Shown: positions 1-5,741, counted from the first letter of the stretch. The stretch is DNA of 6,026 nucleotides from JAUJOE01 sp038252945 (GCA_038252945.1 JBBSHN010000134.1:1-6026); one strand, 5' to 3'. Made by a program: numbers and translations. Notes: generated by a model from the letters alone, not told the origin.

Positions 1-411
1 CTCGCGTTGTTCACCACCTGGGACTACCACGCCTTCGTCACCAACCGACCCGGCGACCTCAACGAGATCGAGGCCGACCATCGCCGACACGCGGTCGTCG
101 AGCAGCGGATCGCCGAGCTCAAGAGCGCCGGACTCGCGCACCTCCCGTCGGGGAAGTTCATGGCCAACGCTGCCTGGTTAGCGCTGACCGTGATGGCCCA
201 CAACCTCGCCCGCACGGTCGGACGCCTGGCCGGAGACGACAACATGGAACGTGCGACCGTCACCACCTTGCAACGGCGGATCTTCACCGTCCCCGGCCGC
301 CTCGTGCACAGCGGACGACGCCGACACCTACGCCTACCCGCCTCCTGGCCGTGGGCGCGAGCGATCGAGCAAGCACTGAAGAACATCGCGGCGATCCCGC
401 TGCGCTGCTGA
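1..411 (+). CDS. IS1380-family transposase, C-terminal part (5' end outside window)
   Basis: The reading frame is open from the first base and ends in TGA at 409-411, leaving the last 136 residues. The DDE-type transposase would cut and join the ends of its insertion sequence. The stretch ADHRRHAVVEQRIAELK carries the Glu-x6-Lys spacing of the IS4/IS1380 YREK signature (Glu 34 and Lys 41 of the visible part), so the last catalytic acidic residue is present. The following MANAAWLALTVMAHNLAR segment and the Arg-rich tail are typical of the IS1380 C-terminus. The first catalytic Asp residues lie upstream of the window, so intactness cannot be judged. About 147 bp of noncoding IS end follow. The family call is from recalled motifs. 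It converges on the globin gene. Confidence 0.85.
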   Translation, partial: LALFTTWDYHAFVTNRPGDLNEIEADHRRHAVVEQRIAELKSAGLAHLPSGKFMANAAWLALTVMAHNLARTVGRLAGDDNMERATVTTLQRRIFTVPGRLVHSGRRRHLRLPASWPWARAIEQALKNIAAIPLRC

Positions 412-558
412 ACAACAACCCCGCCCCAACAACCAGGACCTCGGAGAAGCCGGAAGACCGGCAACTCACGCACGCCCTAAACCGATTGGCGCCAACTCGA
501 CGAGAGACCCCGGCCCCGACACCAACCTCACCCAGTCAGACGGTGGATCCGGGCTAAG
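412..558 (+). mobile_element. Right end of the IS1380-type element
   Basis: Noncoding DNA between the transposase stop and the intact globin sequence. The probable tip is GGTGGATCCGGGCTAAG at 542-558, a form I recall at the ends of actinobacterial IS1380 elements. The boundary is inferred: globin coding identity continues through the WSWDG codons at about 560-574, then changes to unrelated residues read from IS DNA. The left end and target duplication lie outside the window, so the exact last base is uncertain by a few positions. Confidence 0.6.
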
Positions 559-1028
559 CCGTCCCAGGACCAGTGCGGAATACCCATGCCCTCGGGGACG
601 TCGTCCGCGGACTCGTGGTAGCGGTACATAGTGTTTGTGGTCGCCCAGGCGAAGTAGTTGTGCAGCACTTTCCGGACTGGGTCGTTCTCGGACACCGCCA
701 CGTCCGTCAGGGCCAGATCGAAGCAGGCGATCGCCCGCCGATTCATCTCTTCGTGCGGTCCGTTACCGCTGTGGATCCGCACGACCGATGTCTCGTCGCC
801 GTAGATGTCGGAGTAGGTCGTCGGGCCACCGAGGGCCTCAGCCCAGTACGCGGCGAGGCGCTCCGTGTGCTCGGGATGGAAACCGTGGCTGAACGCGTGG
901 CTGACCACCTCGTCTGACATCACACGGGAATGCCACGCACTGGCCAGTCGGAGCAGGCCCTCGTCACCACCCGCGGCCACGTACACGGTCTGCACACCCC
1001 AAGGATGGCAGCGGTCGGTGTCGGACAT
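528..1028 (-). CDS. Group II truncated-hemoglobin-like protein with IS-derived C-terminus
   Basis: A 166-residue globin-like protein. Such proteins bind heme and O2 or NO in the cytoplasm and are linked to oxygen handling or nitrosative and oxidative stress. The motif YWAEALGGPTTYSDIYGDE (61-79) matches the E-F region of actinobacterial trHbO. His86 in VVRIHSGNG is in the place of the proximal heme ligand, and a helix-rich segment with FDLALTDV follows. The ATG at 1028 is chosen because GGAGG lies seven bases upstream; a longer frame from 1058 lacks such a site. The C-terminus is odd. After WSWDG comes a TTA leucine codon, rare in this DNA, then ARIHRLTG read from the IS1380 end. The native last residues are probably lost. 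The heme pocket lies upstream of the junction, so function may survive. It is divergent from the DinB gene. Confidence 0.82.
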   Translation of the reverse strand: MSDTDRCHPWGVQTVYVAAGGDEGLLRLASAWHSRVMSDEVVSHAFSHGFHPEHTERLAAYWAEALGGPTTYSDIYGDETSVVRIHSGNGPHEEMNRRAIACFDLALTDVAVSENDPVRKVLHNYFAWATTNTMYRYHESADDVPEGMGIPHWSWDGLARIHRLTG

Positions 1029-1044
1029 GAGCCCACCTCCGCGC

Positions 1045-1067
1045 TTCCGGACGCGCACCGTCCGGAA
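1045..1067. promoter_or_regulatory. Perfect dyad between globin and DinB genes, candidate operator
   Basis: TTCCGGAC (1045-1052) and GTCCGGAA (1060-1067) are perfect inverted arms around a 7-base centre. The dyad fills much of the 58-bp gap between the two divergent starts. It ends eight bases before the -10 box proposed for the DinB gene, so it would cover that promoter's -35 position. It also lies just upstream of the globin ribosome binding site. A regulator bound here could control both genes. The bound protein is unknown. Confidence 0.5.
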
Positions 1068-1074
1068 TGGGGTC

Positions 1075-1080
1075 TACCTT
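1075..1080 (+). promoter_or_regulatory. -10 box of a probable leaderless promoter for the DinB gene
   Basis: TACCTT fits TANNNT and is followed by six bases and then the ATG at 1087. No purine-rich ribosome binding site precedes that ATG. Together these suggest the transcript starts at the start codon. There is no convincing -35 hexamer; the upstream dyad occupies that place. Confidence 0.5.
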
Positions 1081-1086
1081 GGCGCC

Positions 1087-1659
1087 ATGACAGACAGCGG
1101 CCACTCTTGGGAACCTCCGCCGTGGGAACCCCCTCTCGCTGCCACCGAGGCCGAGCACCTCGTCGGCGCGCTCGACCGCCTGCGCACAACTTTTCGCTGG
1201 AAAGCCGGTCACCTCGGCGCGGACGGGCTGCAGACCCGCATCGGCGGGTCCTCGCTGAGCCTCGGGGGCCTGGTCAAGCATCTCGCTGCCCAGGAGGACT
1301 ACGCATTCGCCACCAAGCTGAGCGGAGAGCCGCTCGGCGCACCGTGGGACGTCAACGGCTGGGACGGTGACAACGACTGGGAGTTCAACTCCGCCGCCGA
1401 CGACACCCCTGAGGAGCTGTACGCGCTCTGGGACGGCGCCGTCGAACGGTCCCGCGCGACGCTCGACACTGCCTTGGCCGATGGCGGACTCGACCAGCTC
1501 GTCCACGTCTCCTGGCCCGACGGTCGCCATGCCAGCCTGCGCCGGCTCGTCTGCGACCTGATCGAGGAGTACGGGCGGCACACCGGGCACGCCGACCTGC
1601 TCCGCGAAGCCGTCGACGGGCTGGTCGGTGAAGACCCCCCGGATGGATGGCACGCATGA
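1087..1659 (+). CDS. DinB/DUF664 family protein, putative mycothiol-dependent transferase
   Basis: A 190-residue cytoplasmic four-helix-bundle protein of the DinB superfamily, DUF664 type. In Actinobacteria such proteins are often metal-dependent thiol transferases using mycothiol, with roles in detoxification; the substrate here is unknown. The three metal-ligand histidines are visible: His65 in SLGGLVKHLAAQEDY, and His165 and His168 in EEYGRHTGHADLL. The length is normal for the family. The ATG at 1087 is preferred because the protein similarity begins soon after it and a TACCTT box lies six bases before it; the frame is open further upstream but overlaps the divergent globin gene. The C-terminal DGLVGEDPPDGWHA is usual for this group. 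Its partner across the shared promoter is a globin, hinting at a common stress or redox signal. Confidence 0.87.
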   Translation: MTDSGHSWEPPPWEPPLAATEAEHLVGALDRLRTTFRWKAGHLGADGLQTRIGGSSLSLGGLVKHLAAQEDYAFATKLSGEPLGAPWDVNGWDGDNDWEFNSAADDTPEELYALWDGAVERSRATLDTALADGGLDQLVHVSWPDGRHASLRRLVCDLIEEYGRHTGHADLLREAVDGLVGEDPPDGWHA

Positions 1660-1719
1660 GCGAGCCGGTCACGCAACGTCACTGACCGCTTCACGGACCT
1701 CATGCTGACTGGTTGCGGA

Positions 1720-1746
1720 CTGCCTGTGATCGTTTGAGACAGGCAG
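1720..1746. terminator. Stem-loop downstream of the DinB gene, possible terminator
   Basis: CTGCCTGT (1720-1727) pairs perfectly with ACAGGCAG (1739-1746) around an 11-base loop, about 60 bp after the DinB stop. There is no T-tract after the stem, so an intrinsic terminator is only possible. The rest of 1660-1803 shows no gene I can support. Confidence 0.3.
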
Positions 1747-1803
1747 CGAGCGCCTAACGGGGAACTTCGAGGACATCGCGCCCAAGTCGGTCGAGGGCGC
1801 TGA

Positions 1804-2091
1804 CCGCCCCTGGGCTTGGTCCAAGACGGCGCGGGCAAGATCCCAGCCATCCTTCTGCATGGCGAAGGCACCAGTGGCTGGCCGGCGCTGCGCCACGCGA
1901 ACCGCCATGGACTTCAAGCTCGCATCGGACTGGAAGACGTTCTCGAGCTGTCTGACGGGTCCCCCGCACCGGACAACGCCGGTCTGGTCCGCGCAGCTCT
2001 GGACCTCATTGGCCGATCCAGCACGAGGCAGATGACTGCTGCCGTACCCACGCTCACAGCCGGCGGTAGGTCGGCTGGCTACATGTCGTAG
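1804..2091 (+). pseudogene. C-terminal remnant of a DUF849/BKACE-type enzyme
   Basis: This frame opens after a TGA at 1801-1803 and ends in TAG at 2089-2091. The residues IPAILLHGEGTSGWPALRH and ARIGLEDVLELSDGSPAPDN match the C-terminal pattern I recall for BKACE (3-keto-5-aminohexanoate cleavage/DUF849) proteins: LLHGEG, then a GLED strand, then a PAPDNA helix. BKACE enzymes are TIM barrels of about 270-300 residues that cleave beta-keto acids. Here only about 80 residues remain and all upstream catalytic elements are missing, so it is a fragment. The tail after LDLIGRSS is unfamiliar, and its last codons (TAC ATG TCG TAG) lie in the 21-bp repeat shared with the glnA 3' end. The native 3' end may therefore also be gone. 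The TTG at 1816 could be a start codon but need not be used. Confidence 0.55.
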
Positions 2092-2100
2092 TAGAGCTCG
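2080..2100. repeat. Left att-like core: copy of the glnA 3' end
   Basis: These 21 bases are identical, in direct orientation, to 5850-5870, which are the last codons of the glutamine synthetase gene and part of its stop. Read on the minus strand this copy gives PPPGYELYYDM followed by TAG, so it still looks like a glutamine synthetase tail although no glutamine synthetase gene precedes it. Direct repeats of a gene's 3' end at both borders of a segment are the usual footprint of tyrosine-recombinase integration. I interpret this as attL of a 3.77-kb element. Confidence 0.6.
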
Positions 2101-2154
2101 TACCCCGGAGGGGGGGCTGGACAGCTCGGGGCATCTCGGAAAAGTACGGCCTGA

Positions 2155-2236
2155 CCTGCGCAAACGCAGAATCTGGCTGTCGGACGTCTTGGCTGATTTG
2201 GGCCTCGAACGGTTCTCCTGCGGAATCCCTGCGGGA
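2155..2236. repeat. Left cluster of CCTGCGGAA-like motifs, candidate integrase arm sites
   Basis: CCTGCGCAA at 2155-2163, CCTGCGGAA at 2217-2225 and CCTGCGGGA at 2228-2236 all lie on the plus strand just inside the left att-like core. The last two belong to a 21-bp block (2214-2234) repeated exactly at 5742-5762. The spacing inside the block is 11 bases, about one helical turn. The region 2101-2249 holds no gene, only these motifs. Confidence 0.45.
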
Positions 2237-2249
2237 TCTTGGACGGTGT

Positions 2250-3497
2250 TCAGGGGCCCAGGCAGCCGATCGGGATGACATGGACGCCATCAGGTCGGCG
2301 ACCGCCGGCGCCGGTGCTGGTGATGACGCCGAGGCAGGCCGGCTCCTTGTGCCGGGTGGTGTCTACGTTGGCCGCGAAGCGGAGGAGGGATGCGGCCGCG
2401 GCGTCGATGTCTCGCGGATTGAGCTTGACCTCGAAGGCACCCCACTTGTTGTCGCGCGCGGTCACGATGGCGTCGACCTCGCTGCCGTTCGCGTCGCGCC
2501 AAGAGTCGACCTCCCCCCAGTGGAGTTGCGCGAAAATGCGCAGGTCGCGGATCACGAGCGCCTCGAAGTGGAATCCGGTCGCGAGTGGGTCGGCACGCAG
2601 CTCCGTGGTGCCGATTCTAAGGGCTGCTGTGGCAATGGAAGGGTCCACGAAGTACCGCACGGGGGCCGTACGTAGGCGGGTTCGGGAGCGCATGTGTGGC
2701 CGCCAGGCGGGGGAGTCGTCGGTGAGCTTGAGACGGGTGAGTGCGTCCAGATAGCCGGTGACTGTCTCGTGTGCGATTGGACCGGCCTCGCCGCCGACAT
2801 CCTTGGCGAGCTCGCTTTGTTTGACGGCTTGCCCGACGCCGCGTGCGAGCGACTCGAGGAGACGGGAGAGGTTCCCTGGGTTCCGGCGATGGCCCATATC
2901 CGGGATGTCGACTTCGATGACCTGCTGCAAGTAGCCGTCGAGCCAGCTGCGTGCGAACTCTTCGTCGGTGTTGACGAGTTCTGGCCAGCCGCCGATCACG
3001 ATTCGCTTGAGAAGCTCGTCGAAGGTGAGGTGGGTGCCAAGTCCCGTCTGCGTCTCCCCATCGAGGAGGGAACGAAGTGAGATCTCCCCGTTGGAGTGTC
3101 CAGACTCATAGAGGCTCATGGGGCGCATCTGCATGACGGAGAACCGACCCGCGCCGGAGTGCCGGTTGACATCGTCGCGGGGTCGGGCTGATCCGGTGAG
3201 AACGAACTGGCCCTTGGCTTGGCGGTCGTCGACCTGGCGCCGGATTCGGTTCCAGATGTCGGGTTCGAGCTGCCACTCGTCGAACAGAATCGGCGTCTCG
3301 CCGGTGAAGAGCGATTGGGGATCGAGCTCGACCTGGGAGCGAGCGGCCGGATCATCGAAGCGAATGATGGTCTTGGCTACCTGCGAGGCTGTCGCGGTCT
3401 TGCCGCATGCCTTCGGCCCCTCGATCAGCACGGCCCCTGTGCCCTGGAGCCGTCTGGCGAGCTCCTGGTCAGCGATGCGAGGCAGGTATGGCGACAT
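2250..3497 (-). CDS. AAA_14/DUF4143 ATPase
   Basis: A 415-residue cytoplasmic protein of the two-domain AAA_14 plus DUF4143 family. The N-terminal P-loop domain shows Walker A GPKACGKT (27-34), Walker B ILFDE (70-74) and the sensor-like strand FVLTGSA (98-104). The C-terminal domain carries WRDANGSEVDAIV (333-345) and WGAFEVKL (352-359): Asp342, Glu356 and Lys358 form the D...ExK pattern of the PD-(D/E)XK nuclease fold found in DUF4143. The length and the VHVIPIGCL ending are normal, so the gene is intact. These proteins are common in bacteria and often travel on mobile DNA. Their cellular role is not settled, and nuclease activity is unproven. The ATG at 3497 follows a TAGGAT box by six bases. 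It ends within the left border zone of the proposed element and may be transcribed apart from the small genes upstream. Confidence 0.9.
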   Translation of the reverse strand: MSPYLPRIADQELARRLQGTGAVLIEGPKACGKTATASQVAKTIIRFDDPAARSQVELDPQSLFTGETPILFDEWQLEPDIWNRIRRQVDDRQAKGQFVLTGSARPRDDVNRHSGAGRFSVMQMRPMSLYESGHSNGEISLRSLLDGETQTGLGTHLTFDELLKRIVIGGWPELVNTDEEFARSWLDGYLQQVIEVDIPDMGHRRNPGNLSRLLESLARGVGQAVKQSELAKDVGGEAGPIAHETVTGYLDALTRLKLTDDSPAWRPHMRSRTRLRTAPVRYFVDPSIATAALRIGTTELRADPLATGFHFEALVIRDLRIFAQLHWGEVDSWRDANGSEVDAIVTARDNKWGAFEVKLNPRDIDAAAASLLRFAANVDTTRHKEPACLGVITSTGAGGRRPDGVHVIPIGCLGP

Positions 3498-3503
3498 GGG
3501 CGA

Positions 3504-3509
3504 ATCCTA
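3504..3509 (-). promoter_or_regulatory. -10 box of a probable leaderless promoter for the DUF4143 ATPase gene
   Basis: On the minus strand TAGGAT is followed by six bases (TCGCCC) and then the ATG at 3497, with no ribosome binding site. This is the same geometry as at the DinB gene and the XRE gene. The DNA upstream (3510-3563) is clearly more AT-rich than its surroundings and contains the octamer AATGATTG twice (3532-3539 and 3555-3562), 23 bp apart. These could be regulatory, but this is weak evidence. Confidence 0.5.
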
Positions 3510-3563
3510 CCGTTTGCCTAACTAAAACTGTAATGATTGCCTGGATGCAAGTCGAATGATTGT

Positions 3564-3743
3564 CTACGTCCTAGTCGAACTTTTACATAATTGCAGGTCA
3601 GAACGCATTTTTTGGTGCACCTGCTGGCGGGACACGCCCACGCTGGAAGCCGAACGCCGCTCTGGGTCGGGCGTCACCTGCATGGTGATGTGGGGGTTCT
3701 GCTCTCCGTTTGCACACGAACGAGTCGACCATTTGCAGGTCAT
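3564..3743 (-). CDS. Small ORF of 59 residues, ATGA-coupled to the upstream ORF
   Basis: I do not recognise this product. The start ATG (3743-3741) overlaps the TGA of the preceding ORF as ATGA, and AAGGAG lies five bases before it, a near-ideal ribosome binding site. Most codons in the middle end in G or C, as in real genes of this window. The product is basic and has no hydrophobic segment. Its central part reads HITMQVTPDPERRSASS, then VGVSRQQVHQKMRSDLQL, which could be a helix-turn-helix-sized region; that is only an impression. The last codons (from TTA TGT AAA to TAG at 3564) are AT-richer. It belongs to the minus-strand series between the 69-aa gene and the ATPase. Confidence 0.45.
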   Translation of the reverse strand: MTCKWSTRSCANGEQNPHITMQVTPDPERRSASSVGVSRQQVHQKMRSDLQLCKSSTRT

Positions 3744-4108
3744 CCGCTCTCCTTCGGGCGGCGTCTCGCATTCTCGCGGATGGCTGCGATTCGCTCCCGC
3801 AGTTCCTCGGCTCGTCGCAGCTGGGTGTCGTGCGGTCGCGGCTGTCTACAGGGAGAGAAGGGTTGGATGAAGCGGGGCTCTGCACAGTGTCGACGCCTGT
3901 GTTGACTTCGAGAGTGTTGACGAGTCCGACTACGTGCTGGCAACCCAATCGACGTGCCCGACCCCAGCCGCTCGAGCCTGGCGTGGTGGTCGTGGCCCTC
4001 GATGACGAACACGTCGCCCTGGCCGTCGTGGCCGACGCGGACGAGGAGCGTGTCCGGCTTGCACTGGCTCGGGGCGACATCGACGAATGCGTCGAGACCG
4101 TCGCACAT
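3740..4108 (-). CDS. Unrecognised ORF, probably frame-disrupted
   Basis: The frame from ATG at 4108 gives 122 residues. The first about 48 (MCDGLDAFVDVAPSQC, then DTLLVRVGHDGQGDVFVIEGHDHHARLERL) use strongly G/C-ending codons. The last about 30 (QLRRAEELRERIAAIRENAR) do so too and form a charged helix. Between them, about 3970 to 3820, this frame loses that bias, while the next frame gains it and reads LGCQHVVGLVNTLEVNTGVD. This suggests two compensating indels, so one protein may have been split, or there may be two sequencing errors. Coding-like codons also extend upstream of the ATG to about 4159 (LIPSVVAWIGHG) without ATG, GTG or TTG, so the true start is unclear; a CTG is at 4144. No family was recognised. 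It lies after the 69-aa gene and couples to the 59-aa ORF. Confidence 0.4.
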   Translation of the reverse strand: MCDGLDAFVDVAPSQCKPDTLLVRVGHDGQGDVFVIEGHDHHARLERLGSGTSIGLPARSRTRQHSRSQHRRRHCAEPRFIQPFSPCRQPRPHDTQLRRAEELRERIAAIRENARRRPKESG

Positions 4109-4164
4109 GCCGTGACCGATCCATGCGACGACTGAGGGGATCAGGCGGGGATCGCGGCGTCAGT

Positions 4165-4374
4165 TCAGCGGCTGGACTCGCCCGAGCGACGCCATGCTGC
4201 TGCGGTCTCCTGCGCGAGCGCACCGACGGATGACCCGGCCTGAGCGACGTCGGCCACCGCTTGCTTGGCACACTTTTGTACGCCGGGATCCGTGCACACG
4301 ACGTTGGCCCGGAAGGCGGCGTCGCCAACCTGCGCGGCGTGCGCGGCGAGCTGAGCGGTGTTGATGCGGGCCAT
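4165..4374 (-). CDS. Small hypothetical protein, 69 residues
   Basis: The ATG at 4374 follows AAAGGGGG by seven bases, a good ribosome binding site. The product starts MARINTAQLAAHAAQVGDAA and continues as an Ala-rich, mostly helical chain with two cysteines (CTDPGVQKC) and a basic end (AAWRRSGESSR). There is no signal peptide or membrane helix. I do not recognise it. The gene is divergent from the XRE gene, with 112 bp of dyad-rich regulatory DNA between the starts, so it may be controlled by that protein. It heads the minus-strand series that leads toward the ATPase. A TTGACA on the minus strand at 4449-4444 could be its -35 element, but no -10 box at standard distance is clear. Confidence 0.6.
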   Translation of the reverse strand: MARINTAQLAAHAAQVGDAAFRANVVCTDPGVQKCAKQAVADVAQAGSSVGALAQETAAAWRRSGESSR

Positions 4375-4418
4375 CGTGGCCCCCTTTCAGTCGAGGGTGC
4401 GATTCACCCTGCTGAGAG

Positions 4419-4469
4419 AAGTAAGCCAGATTACTTAGTCTCCTGTCAAGACCCTAAGACAGGCTAAGT
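4419..4469. promoter_or_regulatory. Nested dyads in the divergent promoter region, candidate operator
   Basis: Two inverted repeats overlap here. AAGTAA (4419-4424) pairs with TTACTT (4431-4436) across six bases. ACTTAG-TCT-CCTGTC (4433-4447) pairs with GACAGG-CTAAGT (4458-4469) across ten bases, with a three-base bulge in the left arm. CTAAG also occurs as direct copies at 4454 and 4464, one helical turn apart. The region is AT-richer than its neighbours and lies between the divergent 69-aa gene and the XRE gene, so autoregulation by the XRE protein is the simplest reading. Confidence 0.55.
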
Positions 4470-4474
4470 CATGA

Positions 4475-4480
4475 TAAGGT
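4475..4480 (+). promoter_or_regulatory. -10 box of a probable leaderless promoter for the XRE gene
   Basis: TAAGGT is followed by six bases and the GTG at 4487. No ribosome binding site is present before that GTG. The right arm of the nearby dyad ends five bases upstream of the box, so a bound protein would block the polymerase. Confidence 0.55.
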
Positions 4481-4486
4481 CGCGTT

Positions 4487-5716
4487 GTGGACTACGGCGA
4501 CGAGGACCTCGGCAAGGTCATCCGCGCGCGACGCGAAGCCTGCAAGCCGAAACTCAGTCAGAAGCTCTTAGGCGAGGTAGCTGGCTACGGGCAAGGTGCT
4601 GGTGCTGGCGTGGCAATTTCGCGGATCGAGAGTGGACAGATGCGTCCGGGAAGGGAAAGGCTCGCCGGCATAGCCACAGGCCTTGGGACGACCGTCGACG
4701 AACTCAAGCGCGACGCCACCGGGCGGTCAGCTGCCGAGGGTCATGCTTCCGGACGAGCGAAGGGCGCGGACCGATCGACGGCCAAGGTGTCGGTCCGGGA
4801 TCGACTGAACGCAGTGCAGTCGGTGGTGGAGGACCGAACAACCAAGGTGACTGCGCTGGGAAACGCGTTCAACGCTGCTCATGATCGCGCTCGCGACGAC
4901 TTCTTCCTGAGATTCCTCGACGACGCGGTCCAGATCGAAGGTGCTCCCGAGCCACCCGAGCCCGTCGGACTGAGTCAGGAAGAGCAAGGTGACCCGAGGG
5001 CCCAGGCGCACTACCGCGTCAGTTTCACGTCGAGCGTTGTCGCCAATGCGTTGGGAGGTGTTGGCGGAGCGGCGGCGGGTGCGGCGGCGGGAGGTGCGGC
5101 GGCTTACGCAACATTTACAGCCGCGGCGATGTTCGGGACCGCATCGACGGGCGCCGCGATCTCCGGCCTCTCGGGAGTTGCGGCCACCAATGCCACGTTG
5201 GCTCTGCTCGGCGGCGGCACGCTTGCCGCAGGTGGAGCCGGTGTTGCAGGAGGGACGATGCTGCTGGCCGGAGTTGTCGCTGCCCCGGCGGCACTTCTCG
5301 CTGTCGGAGGGATCATTTGGATGGCTCGTCGGAACAAGCAGAAGGAGGCTGAACTCGCCGAGAAGCTCGACGCGGCCGAAGCCGAGCTGGCTGCAACCCA
5401 GACTGGCTTTGACGCTCTGGTCGAGATGCTCGCCCGAGCAACCGAAGTCTTGGACTACATCGGCCTCCACGCGGCTCACGCCCAGCGCCGTTGGAGTTCT
5501 CAACTCAGGGATCGACCACTGTCATGGTCGAAAATGACCGCGGAGCAGCAGGAGCGATACCAAGAGTTCCTCACAATCGCCGGCTGCCAGTTGACGGTGG
5601 CGAGTATGAACGTGGGGGCCTTCATGGCTGCCCGCGGAGCCGACTTGGACGACCTGGTCTCGGCGACTCATGAGGTGCTCAATCACGCACGGAGCACCGT
5701 CGAATCACTAGCCTGA
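4487..5716 (+). CDS. XRE-type regulator fused to a Gly/Ala-rich hydrophobic domain and coiled coil
   Basis: A 409-residue protein beginning with GTG, chosen because the helix-turn-helix homology starts at once and the TAAGGT box lies six bases upstream. Residues 6-74 look like a Cro/C1-type DNA-binding domain (LGKVIRARRE, LSQKLLGEV, AISRIESGQ, LAGIATGLG). A polar linker (75-100) and a helical region (101-150) follow. Residues 184-279 are almost free of charge and very rich in Gly and Ala, including FGTASTGAAISGLSG and AATNATLALLGGGTLAAGG, a glycine-zipper-like pattern I recall from uncharacterised bacterial proteins. A basic RRNKQK stop, a charged coiled coil (about 283-325) and a helical tail end the chain. 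The likely role is a sensor or repressor with a membrane-inserting or oligomerising effector part; this is inference. It may repress itself and the divergent 69-aa gene. Pfam-level identity of the C-terminal part is unknown to me. Confidence 0.75.
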   Translation: MDYGDEDLGKVIRARREACKPKLSQKLLGEVAGYGQGAGAGVAISRIESGQMRPGRERLAGIATGLGTTVDELKRDATGRSAAEGHASGRAKGADRSTAKVSVRDRLNAVQSVVEDRTTKVTALGNAFNAAHDRARDDFFLRFLDDAVQIEGAPEPPEPVGLSQEEQGDPRAQAHYRVSFTSSVVANALGGVGGAAAGAAAGGAAAYATFTAAAMFGTASTGAAISGLSGVAATNATLALLGGGTLAAGGAGVAGGTMLLAGVVAAPAALLAVGGIIWMARRNKQKEAELAEKLDAAEAELAATQTGFDALVEMLARATEVLDYIGLHAAHAQRRWSSQLRDRPLSWSKMTAEQQERYQEFLTIAGCQLTVASMNVGAFMAARGADLDDLVSATHEVLNHARSTVESLA

Positions 5717-5741
5717 CCGGACCTCGGCTCGATGGAGCGAA

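Noticed and set aside
865..1086. N-terminal extension of the DinB gene from an earlier ATG
   Set aside because: It would overlap the divergent globin gene antisense and has no similarity to the family; the leaderless start at 1087 explains the data better.
964..1653. Long minus-strand ORF opposite the DinB gene
   Set aside because: It is the antisense shadow of a well-supported gene and overlaps the globin start; high-GC DNA commonly gives such frames.
1669..2163. Minus-strand ORF of 164 residues with G/C-rich third positions
   Set aside because: The opposite strand has a recognisable BKACE C-terminal pattern over 1816-2030, and no start codon with a ribosome binding site precedes the good part of the minus frame. 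It also runs through the 21-bp repeat. I treat it as a shadow.
3541..3600. AT-rich stretch with AGTCGAA copies, considered as an origin or CRISPR-like array
   Set aside because: There are only two short copies and no regular repeat-spacer order; promoter DNA of the ATPase gene is sufficient.
5046..5110. Short GGCGG-type repeats that might be a microsatellite or recombination site
   Set aside because: They encode the Gly/Ala stretch in the XRE fusion protein and need no other explanation.
4727..5503. 258-residue minus-strand ORF inside the XRE gene
   Set aside because: Composition is Arg/Ser/Gly-rich with poor codon bias, as expected of a shadow; the plus strand has clear domains.
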